A stretch of 64,000 bases of DNA from Staphylococcus canis (GTDB lineage Bacteria > Bacillota > Bacilli > Staphylococcales > Staphylococcaceae): assembly GCF_016238445.1 (NCBI RefSeq), contig NZ_JABANU010000008.1, forward strand, positions 27,717 to 91,716. The letters run 5' to 3'. The position numbers and the translations under genes were made by a program. The notes beneath the pieces are model-generated. The model was not told where the DNA came from. It ran no database searches and saw nothing but the letters and a program-made list of their open reading frames with translations. This document shows, piece after piece, positions 27,407 through 39,449 of the stretch (the stretch's first letter is position 1; every line of letters starts with the position of its first letter).

Positions 27407-28246
27407 TTAACCTTTAGTTGCACCAGCTGTAAGTCCTGAAACTAAGAATCTTTGAAGGAATAAGAAGACTAACGCAATGGGTAAGGCAATCATTATGGCA
27501 CCGGCCGCAAACACAGTAAAGTTATTGGCATATTGATCATTAATAAAGTTAAATAATCCAACTGCTAACGTATATTTCTCAGGGCTTCTTAATAATATTT
27601 TTGGCAGGATAAAGTCCATGAAAGGCCCCATAAAGTTAAACAGTGCAACGACTGCTAATATCGGTTTAGCGAGTGGTAACATGATCTGAACGAAAATGCG
27701 CATATGACTCGCACCATCTATTTTGGCTGACTCATCAAGTTCTTTTGGAATTGTGTCAAAGTATCCCTTAACTAAAAACGCATTCATTGGGATAGAACCG
27801 CCGATGTAAACGATGATTAATCCTAATAATGAATCTAACAGTCCGATTGTATTTAATAAAATATAAATAGCGACCATTGCCATTAATACTGGAAACATTT
27901 GTAAAATCAAAAATGTAATTAATCCATATTTCCGTCCGACAAAGCGATATCTTGAAAAGGCATATGCTGTCAATGTAACGAAGATGACACTGAATAATGC
28001 GTTCGCTGATGCGACGATTAATGTGTTTTTGTACCATGTTAAGTATTGACTGCTTTCATCTGTTAACAAGTATGCATAGTTCGCAAATGTCGCATTATTC
28101 GGTATCATTTTTGCCCCATATAAACTGGTTCCTGGGTTGAGAGAGATACCGAATGTCCAGAGAAGCGGATACAATATAATGACAAACATGAAGGCAATAA
28201 AACCATAGATACCGATTGCTTTTAACATTGATTTTTTCTTATTCAT
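27407..28246 (-). CDS. malG: Maltose/maltodextrin ABC permease MalG
   Basis: This inner-membrane permease of 279 residues has six segments. The ATPase-contact EAA loop reads ELDESAKIDGASHMRIFVQIMLP near residue 185. It is the last gene of malK-E-F-G and starts three bases after malF ends, with GAAGGAGG as ribosome site. With MalF it forms the channel for maltodextrin. Confidence 0.9.
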   Translation of the reverse strand: MNKKKSMLKAIGIYGFIAFMFVIILYPLLWTFGISLNPGTSLYGAKMIPNNATFANYAYLLTDESSQYLTWYKNTLIVASANALFSVIFVTLTAYAFSRYRFVGRKYGLITFLILQMFPVLMAMVAIYILLNTIGLLDSLLGLIIVYIGGSIPMNAFLVKGYFDTIPKELDESAKIDGASHMRIFVQIMLPLAKPILAVVALFNFMGPFMDFILPKILLRSPEKYTLAVGLFNFINDQYANNFTVFAAGAIMIALPIALVFLFLQRFLVSGLTAGATKG

Positions 28247-28248
28247 GT

Positions 28249-29517
28249 CTAAATGCCTCCTTCATCTTTAAAAGTACTAGTACGTCTGAATTGGAAGAAT
28301 GCAATAATCGCAACAATAAATCCTATAATTAACGATACGACTGCCCCCATGTTAAAGTTGTTAAATTCAAACGTTAAACTGTATACCCATGAAATTAAAA
28401 TATCTGTACTTCCCGCATTTTGCCCTGGTACAGGCGGGCCCCCTTTATTGAATAAGTAAATTAAGTTAAAGTTATTAAAATTACCTGCATATTGCATAAT
28501 CAGTAAAGGTGCAGTAGCAAATAAAACGTGTGGTAACGTAATGTGTCTAAATTTTTGCCAACTTGAAGCACCGTCTATATCAGCCGCTTCATACCAGTCT
28601 GGCGATATACTTTGCAAAACACCTGTAAAAAGCGCGAATACAAATGGAAAGCCTAACCATGTTTGTATCAAAATCAAAGCAACTTTAGCCCAAAATGGAT
28701 CATTCAACCAAGCAGGTGCAAACCCTAATAAGGGGGTTAAGATATCATTATTAATCGCACCAAACTCGTCGTTAAATAAGGCCGCAAATATTAAGATTGT
28801 GACAAATGAAGGAACGGCCCAAGGTAAAATCAATACAGTACGTATCAGTTTTTTGAACTTGACGACTGGATGATTAACGATAATTGCAAGAAATAAACCT
28901 AAAGCGATTTGTAATGTTGTCGCAACTAGCGTCCAAACAAGAGTCCATGTAATAACGCTAAAGAAAGTATTACGCCAAATATCGATGGTAAATAAAGTTT
29001 TAAAATTATCTAAACCGACCCATTCTAGTGTATGTCTAGGAGGAGCATGGTATAAGTTATAGTTTGTAAATGCCACAGCTCCCATAAATAATAATGGAAA
29101 AACAACGACAAATATTAATAAAAACATACCAGGTGAAATTAATAAGTATGGGAAAGTTTTATCCCATGAAGCGATGCGACGTGCTCTCGGGTCTTTAATT
29201 TCTTCACCACGGTTGAATCGTTGTGCGTTGCGATACGCATCAATAATGTTAAGAACATAGAGAAAAATAGCAAATAGTATTAATAACACTGAAATGATAC
29301 CTTGAGCTAATAAGATTCGAGAATCATCAAGCTTAGGAATTGTACCTAATGTAAATAATCCCCAAAATCCTATATTTAAGAATTGATAAAACACTGAGAT
29401 AAAACTGATGAAAAATATTAAAAAGATACTTCCTTTTATGAAGCGTTTATTATAAAACTGGCCAAGACCTGGAATGATAGAGAGCATGGCCGCTAATTTG
29501 GGATTGCGTTGTTTCAT
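28249..29517 (-). CDS. malF: Maltose/maltodextrin ABC permease MalF
   Basis: This 422-residue permease has an N-terminal pair of extra segments (KRFIKGSIFLIFF region) before the six core segments. The EAA loop reads WYEAADIDGASSWQKFRHITLP near residue 310. The long N terminus is normal for MalF. It is co-transcribed between malE and malG. Confidence 0.9.
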   Translation of the reverse strand: MKQRNPKLAAMLSIIPGLGQFYNKRFIKGSIFLIFFISFISVFYQFLNIGFWGLFTLGTIPKLDDSRILLAQGIISVLLILFAIFLYVLNIIDAYRNAQRFNRGEEIKDPRARRIASWDKTFPYLLISPGMFLLIFVVVFPLLFMGAVAFTNYNLYHAPPRHTLEWVGLDNFKTLFTIDIWRNTFFSVITWTLVWTLVATTLQIALGLFLAIIVNHPVVKFKKLIRTVLILPWAVPSFVTILIFAALFNDEFGAINNDILTPLLGFAPAWLNDPFWAKVALILIQTWLGFPFVFALFTGVLQSISPDWYEAADIDGASSWQKFRHITLPHVLFATAPLLIMQYAGNFNNFNLIYLFNKGGPPVPGQNAGSTDILISWVYSLTFEFNNFNMGAVVSLIIGFIVAIIAFFQFRRTSTFKDEGGI

Positions 29518-29531
29518 ATTAAGACTCCTTT

Positions 29532-30791
29532 CTATTGATTTTCTTCAGGTTGAATGATTTCAATATTTTGTTGAATATCTTTATCTGCCGCTTTTAACGC
29601 AGTTTCAGGGTCTTGACCATCTGAAATAAACGTACTTGCGTTAGCCATAGGTTCCCAAACTTGTTGCATTTCAGGAATATTAGGCATAGGTTCAGCATGT
29701 TTAGCTTGTTCTTCAAATACTTTTAAGTTTGGATTTGAAGATTTAACATCTAAGCGTCCTGTAATTTCATTACGTGCATCAGTATATTTTTGTAACGTAT
29801 CTTTGCTTGTAAGAAATAACATTAAATCTTTAGCCCAATACTTAGAGTGACTGTACTCTGAAAGGTACCATCCACGAACACCAAGGTAGGGTTTCATTGG
29901 AGCACCATTACTAATGGGTAACGTTGTCACACCAAGGTCGTCTCCAAGTGTTTCTTGAAATTCTGTTAAATTCCAAGGTCCTGTCACAAATTGCGCAACT
30001 TGTCCATCTCTAAATAAGCCAATCATAATATCGTGTGTTGCGGATTTTGGTATGTAACCTGCGTTATACCAATCTTGTAGTCTTTTACCATTTTTGATGA
30101 CACTTTCATCTACAATGCCTGTATGCTTAACATCATATTCTCCGTTTACTTTTTTAAAAACGTAGTCATTGCTATCAAATAAGAACGGATAGTTAAAATA
30201 AGGATCGCGTCCCGCAAATAAAAAGCCAAATTGACGTTCTTTTGGTTTATTGATTTTTTGGGCGTTACTGATGACTTCTTCAATCGTTTTAGGCGGTGTT
30301 TTAACGTATTTTTTGTTATAAAGTAATGCTGTAGATTCTACGATTGAAGGTAACGCTAACTGTTTATTATCGTAATTGAGTGCTTTCAGAGCTTGTTTAT
30401 TAAATCCTTTAAGTTGTTCATCTGTAAAGTCTAGCTCAGCTGCTAATCCTTGTAGATACGCACTACCCGTATTATCATGCGCTAAGAAAAATAAATCTGG
30501 CCCTTTTCCAGCAGGTGCATCCAGTGATAGGTTTTCAAGTTGATCATTTTGAGAGACGTTTAATAAACGGACTTTAATGCCAGTTTTTTTCGTGTAATCT
30601 TTAGTGATTTTGTCATAAAATGCCATTTGTTCGTCTCCATCTACCCACATTGTTAACTGTTTAGGCTTCGTTTTTGAGTTATCACTGTTCAATGCTTTAT
30701 CAATATCTTCTTGCGTTCGATTAGGTCCACATGCTGCTAAAATGAGTAGGGCTGTCATCGCTAGAATGGCTAACTTATAAATATGATTCAT
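29532..30791 (-). CDS. malE: Maltose/maltodextrin-binding lipoprotein MalE
   Basis: This is an extracellular solute-binding protein (SBP family 1) of 419 residues. The signal peptide ends with lipobox LAAC at residues 18-21, so the protein is lipid-anchored on the outer face. Conserved binding-protein segments are QLTMWVDGDEQ, NDQLENLSLDAPAGKGPDLFFLAHD and the C-terminal MQQVWEPMANA. It follows malK by 13 bases with AAAGGAGG. Confidence 0.9.
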   Translation of the reverse strand: MNHIYKLAILAMTALLILAACGPNRTQEDIDKALNSDNSKTKPKQLTMWVDGDEQMAFYDKITKDYTKKTGIKVRLLNVSQNDQLENLSLDAPAGKGPDLFFLAHDNTGSAYLQGLAAELDFTDEQLKGFNKQALKALNYDNKQLALPSIVESTALLYNKKYVKTPPKTIEEVISNAQKINKPKERQFGFLFAGRDPYFNYPFLFDSNDYVFKKVNGEYDVKHTGIVDESVIKNGKRLQDWYNAGYIPKSATHDIMIGLFRDGQVAQFVTGPWNLTEFQETLGDDLGVTTLPISNGAPMKPYLGVRGWYLSEYSHSKYWAKDLMLFLTSKDTLQKYTDARNEITGRLDVKSSNPNLKVFEEQAKHAEPMPNIPEMQQVWEPMANASTFISDGQDPETALKAADKDIQQNIEIIQPEENQ

Positions 30792-30804
30792 GATGAGACC
30801 TCCT

Positions 30805-31902
30805 TTATCCTATACGATTTCCAGTTTTAGGATCGAAAAAGTGACATTTATTCATATCAAAAGCAAGTGTGATTTTTTCATTTGCTTGTATGTGTTCACG
30901 TGCATCGAGTTTTGCGATAAGCTCTTGATTTTCAAACAGTGTGTGTACCATAATTTCTGAGCCGAGTAATTCTGAAACAATCACTTCTGACTCAAACGTT
31001 GTGTCTGGAGCACTTTGAATAAATAACGGTTCTTCATGTATATCTTCTGGACGTATGCCAAGTTTGACCGCTTTTCCAATGTATCCCGCTTCTTTCAACT
31101 TAGTTACTTTAGGGTGATTGATATTAAAGTGTGTATCTCCAATTTGAATACCATTATCACGAATCAAGACATCAACCATATTCATCGCAGGTGATCCGAT
31201 AAACTGAGCCACAAACATATTACTCGGCGTATCGTATATTTCGCGTGGTGTACCGACTTGCATGATATAACCTTCATTTAAAACAACAATACGTGTTGCC
31301 ATGGTTAATGCTTCAGTTTGATCGTGTGTAACGTAAATTGTTGTTGTATTGAGTCGTTTATGAAGTTTTAATATTTCTGTACGCATTTGTACCCGTAATT
31401 TCGCATCTAGATTGGATAAGGGTTCATCCATTAAAAAGATTTTGGCATCACGTACAATAGCACGACCTAGTGCGACACGTTGACGTTGACCACCAGATAG
31501 TGCTTTAGGTTTCCTATGTAGAAAATCAGTCAGTCCAAGTATTTCGGCTGCATTTTGAACACGCTTTTCAATTTCCTTTTTGTTAATTTTTCGCAGTTTG
31601 AGACCAAATGCCATATTTTCAAATACAGTCATATGAGGGTATAACGCATAGTTTTGAAATACCATAGCGATATCACGGTTTTTTGGCTCCACATCATTCA
31701 TACGCTGATTATCGATATAAAAATCACCTGCTGTAATAGACTCTAAACCAGCAATCATTCTAAGTGTTGTTGATTTACCACAACCAGAAGGACCTACAAA
31801 GACAATGAATTCTTTATCTGAAATGTCTAAGTTGAAATCTTTTACTACAGTATTTTGATTATCATAAACTTTTTTAATATGTGATAACTTTAATTCTGGC
31901 AT
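30805..31902 (-). CDS. ABC sugar-import ATPase (MalK/MsmX type)
   Basis: This ATPase of 365 residues energises the MalEFG importer and possibly other sugar importers, as MsmX does. Motifs are Walker A GPSGCGKST at about 39-47, signature LSGGQRQR, Walker B IFLMDEPLSNLD, and the switch His in VTHDQTEA. The C-terminal TOBE/regulatory domain begins near residue 235. The start MPELKLS follows AAAGGAGGATATCCG; the longer frame runs into the operator region and is rejected. It is the first gene of its operon, behind a two-operator promoter. Confidence 0.9.
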   Translation of the reverse strand: MPELKLSHIKKVYDNQNTVVKDFNLDISDKEFIVFVGPSGCGKSTTLRMIAGLESITAGDFYIDNQRMNDVEPKNRDIAMVFQNYALYPHMTVFENMAFGLKLRKINKKEIEKRVQNAAEILGLTDFLHRKPKALSGGQRQRVALGRAIVRDAKIFLMDEPLSNLDAKLRVQMRTEILKLHKRLNTTTIYVTHDQTEALTMATRIVVLNEGYIMQVGTPREIYDTPSNMFVAQFIGSPAMNMVDVLIRDNGIQIGDTHFNINHPKVTKLKEAGYIGKAVKLGIRPEDIHEEPLFIQSAPDTTFESEVIVSELLGSEIMVHTLFENQELIAKLDAREHIQANEKITLAFDMNKCHFFDPKTGNRIG

Positions 31903-31931
31903 CGGATATCCTCCTTTGTTTGTATCCATTT

Positions 31932-31999
31932 TGTAATCGTTTACATTTAGTTTATAGCGGGATTCAACTCCTGTCAATTTAAATTTGAAATCGATTACA
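31932..31999 (-). promoter_or_regulatory. malK promoter flanked by two LacI-type operators
   Basis: On the minus strand TTGACA (31972-31977) and TAAACT (31949-31954) are 17 bases apart. TGTAATCGTTTACA (31932-31945) lies downstream and TGAAATCGATTACA (31986-31999) upstream. Both resemble the operators at 22430-22486. Confidence 0.7.
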
Positions 32000-32072
32000 T
32001 TTTGGAATGATATTTCACAATAAAACGTTAATATTGGGTTGTACTAGTATCTATGTATGAAAATCACGTATG

Positions 32073-34612
<2,540 letters not shown>

Positions 34613-34625
34613 TGTGACCGCATAT

Positions 34626-34660
34626 AAAAAGAGCACTTGTCAAAAATGTGCTCTTTTTTA
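34626..34660 (+). terminator. Terminator of the flavoprotein/gate-protein operon
   Basis: AAAAAGAGCAC and GTGCTCTTTTTT pair around an 11-base loop. Confidence 0.8.
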
Positions 34661-34770
34661 ATATCACATTATCTGAAGTGGGGGCTAAAACTTTCTAAGT
34701 CATTTTCTTGATGTGCTATGGAAGATGATAATAGTGATTGAATCCTCGTTAGAACTTTTCAAGATATAGG

Positions 34771-34908
34771 TATTAAATGGACAAATGCGATTGGATGCAT
34801 TTGTAAGAACCACTAACGTCTGGAGATTTAATATGGTTAATGACCTTTAGAAAAGTGACTCCATCCGAAGTGGTTCTTTAGAATCCTAAGCGCTTCCGCA
34901 ATGACCTT
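34771..34908. repeat. Dispersed repeat element A, copy 2
   Basis: It has the same double-hairpin plan as copy 1: ACAAATGCG/GCATTTGT, then AAGAACCACT/AGTGGTTCTT, ending GCTTCCGCAATGACCTT. It leads directly into five B units. Confidence 0.85.
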
Positions 34909-35542
34909 GGTGATAGACGGTGTTTCAAAAGCAGGATTCTCGGTAGAACTCCACATCTTGATAAAATTAAAAACCAATTTTACAAGCTGTTACGTTCTAC
35001 TCAAATCCTAATCGCTTTTTCAACAACCTTGGTGATAGACGGTGTTTCGGAAGTAGCGTTCTCGGCAGAACTTTCGCTTCGCTTCAAAACTAAAGAACAG
35101 TTTTGAGCGTTGCTGCCGTTCTGCTCAAACGCTAAACACTTCCTCAACAACCTTTTGCCATATACGGTGGGAATATATGAACGGCATTTTGGAAGCAGGA
35201 TTCTCGACAGAATTTCACGAGTCGCTAAAAATTAAAAACCAATTTTTACGCCTCGTTCCATTCTGCTTGAATCCTAACCGCTTCCGCAATGACCTTGGTG
35301 ATAGACGGTGTTTCGGAAGTAGCGTTCTCGGCAGAACTTTCGCTCCGCTTCAAAACTAAAGAACAGTTTTGAGCGTAGCTGTCGTTCTGCTCAAACGCTA
35401 AACACTTCCTCAACAACCTTGGTGATAGACGGCATTTCGAGAGCTGAATTCTCAACAGAACTTCGCAATTCTTCAAAATTGTAAACAATTTCTTGAATTG
35501 CTACGGTTCTGCTCGAATTCATAGCGCTCTCTCAATGACCTT
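34909..35542. repeat. Array of five tandem B units
   Basis: Units lie at 34909-35030, 35031-35154, 35155-35296, 35297-35420 and 35421-35542. Each begins with a variant of GGTGATAGACGG and ends with CAACAACCTT or CAATGACCTT. Each can fold into a long hairpin, for example GGAAGTAGCGTT and GCAGAAC pairing with GTTCTGC, AACGCTA and ACTTCC. Units 2 and 4 are nearly identical; the others have diverged while keeping the pairing. Small open frames here are not genes. The array ends two bases from the adhE stop codon. Confidence 0.85.
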
Positions 35543-35544
35543 TT

Positions 35545-38133
35545 TTAATATGCTTGTTGTATGATGTTTTTGAGTTCGCTGATGAGTGGTTCTTTTGGGT
35601 TGGCTGTTGTGCATTGGTCTTCGTATGCGAGTTCTGCCATGCGATCAATTGTATTGTTTAGTGTTGTTTCTGTGACGCCTTGTGCTTTTAGGCTCATTTC
35701 GATGCCGATTGATTGTCCGAGTGCATAGACGGCTGTTGCGAATGCTTCTACGAGTTCTTCTGTTGTGTTGCCTTTTAAGCCAAGGAAACGAGCGATGTCT
35801 GCGTAGTCTGTGTGTGCTCTAAAGTATTCGTATTTTGGAAATAGTGCGTGTTTTTGTGGTTCTTTGGCATTGTAACGGATGACGTGTGGTAAAAGGATTG
35901 CGTTTGTTCGTCCGTGTGGGATGCCGTATTCTCCACCGATTTTATGTGCGATTGAGTGTGAAATGCCTAGGAATGCGTTCGCAAAGGCCATGCCGGCTAA
36001 TGTTGAAGCGTTATGCATTTTTTCGCGTGATAGTGCGTCACCTTGTTCGACTGATTGTTTTAAATAGTCAAATGTCAGTTTTATGGCTTGTAGGCTGAGA
36101 CCACGTGTGTAATCAGAGGCCATGACAGATACATAAGATTCTACTGCATGTGTTAAGACGTCCATACCTGTGTCTGCTGTGACGCTTTTTGGGACACTCA
36201 TTACGAATTGAGGGTCAACGATTGCGACATCTGGTGTTAATGCATAATCCGCCAATGGATATTTAACGTGTGTGTCGCTGTCTGTAATAACCGCAAATGG
36301 TGTGACTTCTGAGCCTGTTCCTGATGTTGTTGGGATACAAACGAATGTTGTATTTTCTGGCTTTCCGATTTTATATGTGCGTTTACGGATGTCTAAGAAT
36401 TTTTGTTTAGCTCCAAAGAATGATGTTTCAGGGTGTTCGAAAAACATCCACATGGCTTTTGCAGCGTCCATGGCAGAGCCGCCACCGAGTGCGATAATTG
36501 TATCTGGTTTGAAGTCTACGATCATTTCTAAGCCTTTGTAGACTGTGTTTGTGGATGGGTTTGGTTCTACGTCGCTAAATATTTTGATTTGTGGTTGTGT
36601 GTTGCGTCGTCTAAGAACTTGTTCTACGCGTTCAGCATAACCAAATTCCACCATGCCTGGGTCACAAATTAACATGACACGCTCCACTTTATCCATTTCT
36701 GTTAAGTATAGTAATGAATTTTTTTCAAAGTATATTTTCGGTGGAAGTTTGAACCACTGCATGTTGTTACGGCGATTTGCGATAGTTTTAATGTTAATTA
36801 AATCGAGTGCTGAAACGTTATGAGAGACTGAGTTTTTACCGTAAGAGCCACAACCTAATGTTAATGATGGAATAAGTTCATTATACAAATCTCCGATACC
36901 TCCAGCTGCTGATGGCGTATTAATTAGAATACGACATGCTTTCATACGTAATCCAAATTGTTGTTGTAAGTCTGTGTCTTCTGAGTGAATTACAGCGGTA
37001 TGACCTAAACCACCTAAGTCCAACATGCCTTCACACAGTGTTAATGCTTCTTCTGTTGATGTTGCTTTAACCATTGCTAATACAGGTGATAATTTTTCAC
37101 GTGAAAGTGGATAAGCTTTGCCTACACCCTCTAATTCTGCGATGAGTAATTTTGTGTCTTCGGGTACTTTGATACCTGCCATTTTGGCAATTTCAACTGC
37201 TGAACGTCCAACGATATCTGGACTTACCGCATACTTTCCTTCATTCATGACTACATTTTCAAGTTGTTCGAGTTCTTGTGATGTGACTATATAACAGTGA
37301 TGCGCTTTAAATTCAGATTTCACTGCATCATAAATATCTTCGTCTACGATAATTGCTTGTTCTGAAGCACAGATCATACCGTTATCAAATGTTTTAGATA
37401 CGATAACATCATTAACTGCGCGTTTGATATGCGCTGTTTTTTCGATATAAGAAGGAACGTTTCCTGGTCCTACACCGAGCGCAGGTTTTCCTGTAGAGTA
37501 AGCAGACTTAACCATGCCTGAACCACCAGTTGCGAGTACTAACGCGACATCTTTATGATTCATGAGTTGTTTTGTCGCTTCGACTGATGGATGTTCAATC
37601 CATTGAATCGCATGTTCAGGTGCGCCCGCTTCAATGGCTGCTTGTAAAATAACTTCTGCAGCGGCTTTTGAAGATTGCTGTGCGCTTGGATGGAAAGCAA
37701 AAATGATTGGATTTCCGGTTTTGATTGCGATTAATGCTTTGAAAATGGTTGTTGAAGTTGGGTTTGTTGTAGGTGTAACACCACAAATAACGCCAACCGG
37801 TTCAGCAACGTATGTTAATCCTTTTTGATCATCTTCACCAATTATGCCTACTGTTTTATTATCTTTAATCGCATTCCAAATGTATTCAGAAGCATACAAG
37901 TTTTTGATTGCTTTATCTTCATAAATACCGCGACCTGTTTCTTCATAGGCATGTTTTGCGAGTGGCATATGGTGATTTACCGCTGCAATACTCATTTGAT
38001 GAACGATATGGTCTATTTCTGCTTGTGATTTCGTAGAGAGGGCTTTCAGTGCGTTTTGTCCGTTATGAGCGAGTGTGTCAATCATGTCTTGAATGTCAAT
38101 AGTGTGTTCACTGTGTTTTAATTTTGATGTCAT
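35545..38133 (-). CDS. adhE: Bifunctional acetaldehyde-CoA/alcohol dehydrogenase AdhE
   Basis: This fermentative enzyme of 862 residues reduces acetyl-CoA to acetaldehyde and ethanol with two NADH. The N-terminal aldehyde dehydrogenase has catalytic Cys in NGMICASEQA near residue 245. The C-terminal iron alcohol dehydrogenase begins near residue 450, with GGGSAMDAAKAMW, Asp in LTPDVAIVDP, and the iron-ligand histidines in HSIAHKIGGEYGIPHGRTNA. The start MTSKLKH follows GGAGGAATACAGC. A perfect Rex operator lies 20 bases upstream, giving induction when NADH rises. Confidence 0.95.
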   Translation of the reverse strand: MTSKLKHSEHTIDIQDMIDTLAHNGQNALKALSTKSQAEIDHIVHQMSIAAVNHHMPLAKHAYEETGRGIYEDKAIKNLYASEYIWNAIKDNKTVGIIGEDDQKGLTYVAEPVGVICGVTPTTNPTSTTIFKALIAIKTGNPIIFAFHPSAQQSSKAAAEVILQAAIEAGAPEHAIQWIEHPSVEATKQLMNHKDVALVLATGGSGMVKSAYSTGKPALGVGPGNVPSYIEKTAHIKRAVNDVIVSKTFDNGMICASEQAIIVDEDIYDAVKSEFKAHHCYIVTSQELEQLENVVMNEGKYAVSPDIVGRSAVEIAKMAGIKVPEDTKLLIAELEGVGKAYPLSREKLSPVLAMVKATSTEEALTLCEGMLDLGGLGHTAVIHSEDTDLQQQFGLRMKACRILINTPSAAGGIGDLYNELIPSLTLGCGSYGKNSVSHNVSALDLINIKTIANRRNNMQWFKLPPKIYFEKNSLLYLTEMDKVERVMLICDPGMVEFGYAERVEQVLRRRNTQPQIKIFSDVEPNPSTNTVYKGLEMIVDFKPDTIIALGGGSAMDAAKAMWMFFEHPETSFFGAKQKFLDIRKRTYKIGKPENTTFVCIPTTSGTGSEVTPFAVITDSDTHVKYPLADYALTPDVAIVDPQFVMSVPKSVTADTGMDVLTHAVESYVSVMASDYTRGLSLQAIKLTFDYLKQSVEQGDALSREKMHNASTLAGMAFANAFLGISHSIAHKIGGEYGIPHGRTNAILLPHVIRYNAKEPQKHALFPKYEYFRAHTDYADIARFLGLKGNTTEELVEAFATAVYALGQSIGIEMSLKAQGVTETTLNNTIDRMAELAYEDQCTTANPKEPLISELKNIIQQAY

Positions 38134-38152
38134 GCTGTATTCCTCCAACTAC

Positions 38153-38170
38153 TTGTGAATTTTTTCACAA
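38153..38170. promoter_or_regulatory. Rex operator of adhE
   Basis: TTGTGAATTTTTTCACAA matches the Rex consensus TTGTGAW6TCACAA perfectly and lies between a probable -10 (TATACT, minus strand) and the adhE ribosome site. Confidence 0.85.
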
Positions 38171-38262
38171 TCAGTATAATACAAACTGTATTTCAGGTAA
38201 AGTACTTTTATCAATCTTTTTTGAAAATGCGTCGAACTCGTGAACATTAGGTCATAATGGTT

Positions 38263-38282
38263 GATATGACGTGCATCATATC
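38263..38282. promoter_or_regulatory. 20-bp dyad in the adhE/gntR divergent region
   Basis: GATATGA and TCATATC flank CGTGCA. It could be an operator for either divergent gene; the binding protein is unknown. Confidence 0.35.
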
Positions 38283-38435
38283 ATCTATAAAAGTGAGAGG
38301 TAGTTTAAAAAAGAAGTAAATGTGGGATAGTGTGTACTTTTGGTGTATGATTGTAATTGAATTAAGAGGTGTGAGCAATGGATGTCGAGAAGACACTTAA
38401 AATTGCTAAGTTATGAATTAATGGAGGTTGCTTTT

Positions 38436-39173
38436 GTGGCTCAATCACAACCTAAATTTTTAAACATTTATAATACGTTGTACAAAGAAATTCAGCATGG
38501 CAAATATCCAGGTGGCGCAGCGCTTCCGACTGAGAAGGTGTTATGTGCACGTTTTGATGTGAGTCGTATGACATTACGGCAAGCGATTAAACTGCTCGTA
38601 GAAGATGGTGTGGTCGAGAGTATTCGAGGTAAAGGGCATTTTGTCACTATGCAAAAACGAGACGGACATACAACAAGTGTGTCGAAATTTGAACACCCAC
38701 TACATCAGGTAGCACGTGTACCGATGTCTTTACAGGAAGTGCATTATCGCGTGGATTTAGAAAGTGAATATACTAATGATTTGTTTCCACATCATCCTTC
38801 CGCTGTTATCGCGATGGAGCGCTATTATGCGCATACCACATCAACACAAGCAGATGCGTTATGTTTTACTTTTATTCCGCTAGATGTGATAGATACGTTT
38901 CACATCAATACACAAAAAGCTTCTGATATGGCAGATTTTGTGGAGGAAATAATTTATCAACATGCAACACAGTCTGATTTGAAGTGTACGATAACCCAAA
39001 ACCCTCAATTTAAACATGAACAGTATACGTTTGATGGGGGTCAAAATTGTTGGTTAATGACTGAATCTCTATATGGTCATAGAGAAAGTCCAATTATGAT
39101 TAATAAATGGTACTTACCTCAAGAACATGGAGAAATAAGAGTGACACGAATGCGTGAAGAAATGATGAATTAG
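38436..39173 (+). CDS. GntR/HutC-family regulator of the deo locus
   Basis: This is a transcription regulator of about 245 residues. The winged helix lies at residues 5-70 (LPTEKVLCARFDVSRMTLRQAIKLL), and the remainder is a UTRA-type effector domain ending in a GEIRVTRMRE-like tail. The start is GTG after GGAGGTTGCTTTT; upstream in-frame ATGs lack spacing. It is followed by the MFS-deoC-deoB operon, so deoxyribose phosphate or a nucleoside is the likely effector. Its TAG stop lies inside a short direct repeat. Confidence 0.8.
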   Translation: MAQSQPKFLNIYNTLYKEIQHGKYPGGAALPTEKVLCARFDVSRMTLRQAIKLLVEDGVVESIRGKGHFVTMQKRDGHTTSVSKFEHPLHQVARVPMSLQEVHYRVDLESEYTNDLFPHHPSAVIAMERYYAHTTSTQADALCFTFIPLDVIDTFHINTQKASDMADFVEEIIYQHATQSDLKCTITQNPQFKHEQYTFDGGQNCWLMTESLYGHRESPIMINKWYLPQEHGEIRVTRMREEMMN

Positions 39174-39200
39174 ACAACTCAGTTTAAACTAGACAACTCA
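39171..39200. repeat. Direct repeat TAGACAACTCA at the end of gntR
   Basis: TAGACAACTCA occurs at 39171-39181 and again at 39190-39200. The first copy supplies the gntR stop codon. The TAGACAA core recurs in the promoter region ahead. Confidence 0.6.
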
Positions 39201-39204
39201 ACTA

Positions 39205-39243
39205 AGATCTATACATGTTTACCTTTGTATAGGTCTATTTTTG
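39205..39243 (+). terminator. Terminator of gntR
   Basis: AGATCTATACA and TGTATAGGTCT pair (one G-T) around TGTTTACCTT and are followed by ATTTTT. Confidence 0.65.
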
Positions 39244-39329
39244 TTGAAAAATGGTATGAGAGCATGCCATAAATGTGTCAAAATTCTCAAGTTGAAACCG
39301 CTATCTTTTTCAGTTATCATATAAGTGGT

Positions 39330-39356
39330 TATACAATTAGACAATAAACTATACAA
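39330..39356. promoter_or_regulatory. Possible GntR operator region before the deo operon
   Basis: TATACAA occurs at 39330-39336 and 39350-39356, exactly two helical turns apart, with TAGACAA at 39338-39344 between them. Spacing and similarity suggest regulator half-sites. Confidence 0.35.
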
Positions 39357-39449
39357 CTTTAAAACCGAAAATTAACATTTGAAGAAACTGTACGTGCATG
39401 GATAGAAACGTATGTTCATTGATAAAAGAAGTAGAAGAGGTGAGGATAA

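Noticed and set aside
35177..35488. Two open frames of 60 and 80 codons in the B-repeat array
   Set aside because: They come from hairpin repeats, lack ribosome sites and do not keep frame between units.
34771..35542. STAR-type or insertion-sequence interpretation of the A/B repeats
   Set aside because: No transposase, no target duplications visible, and the sequence does not match the STAR motif as I know it.
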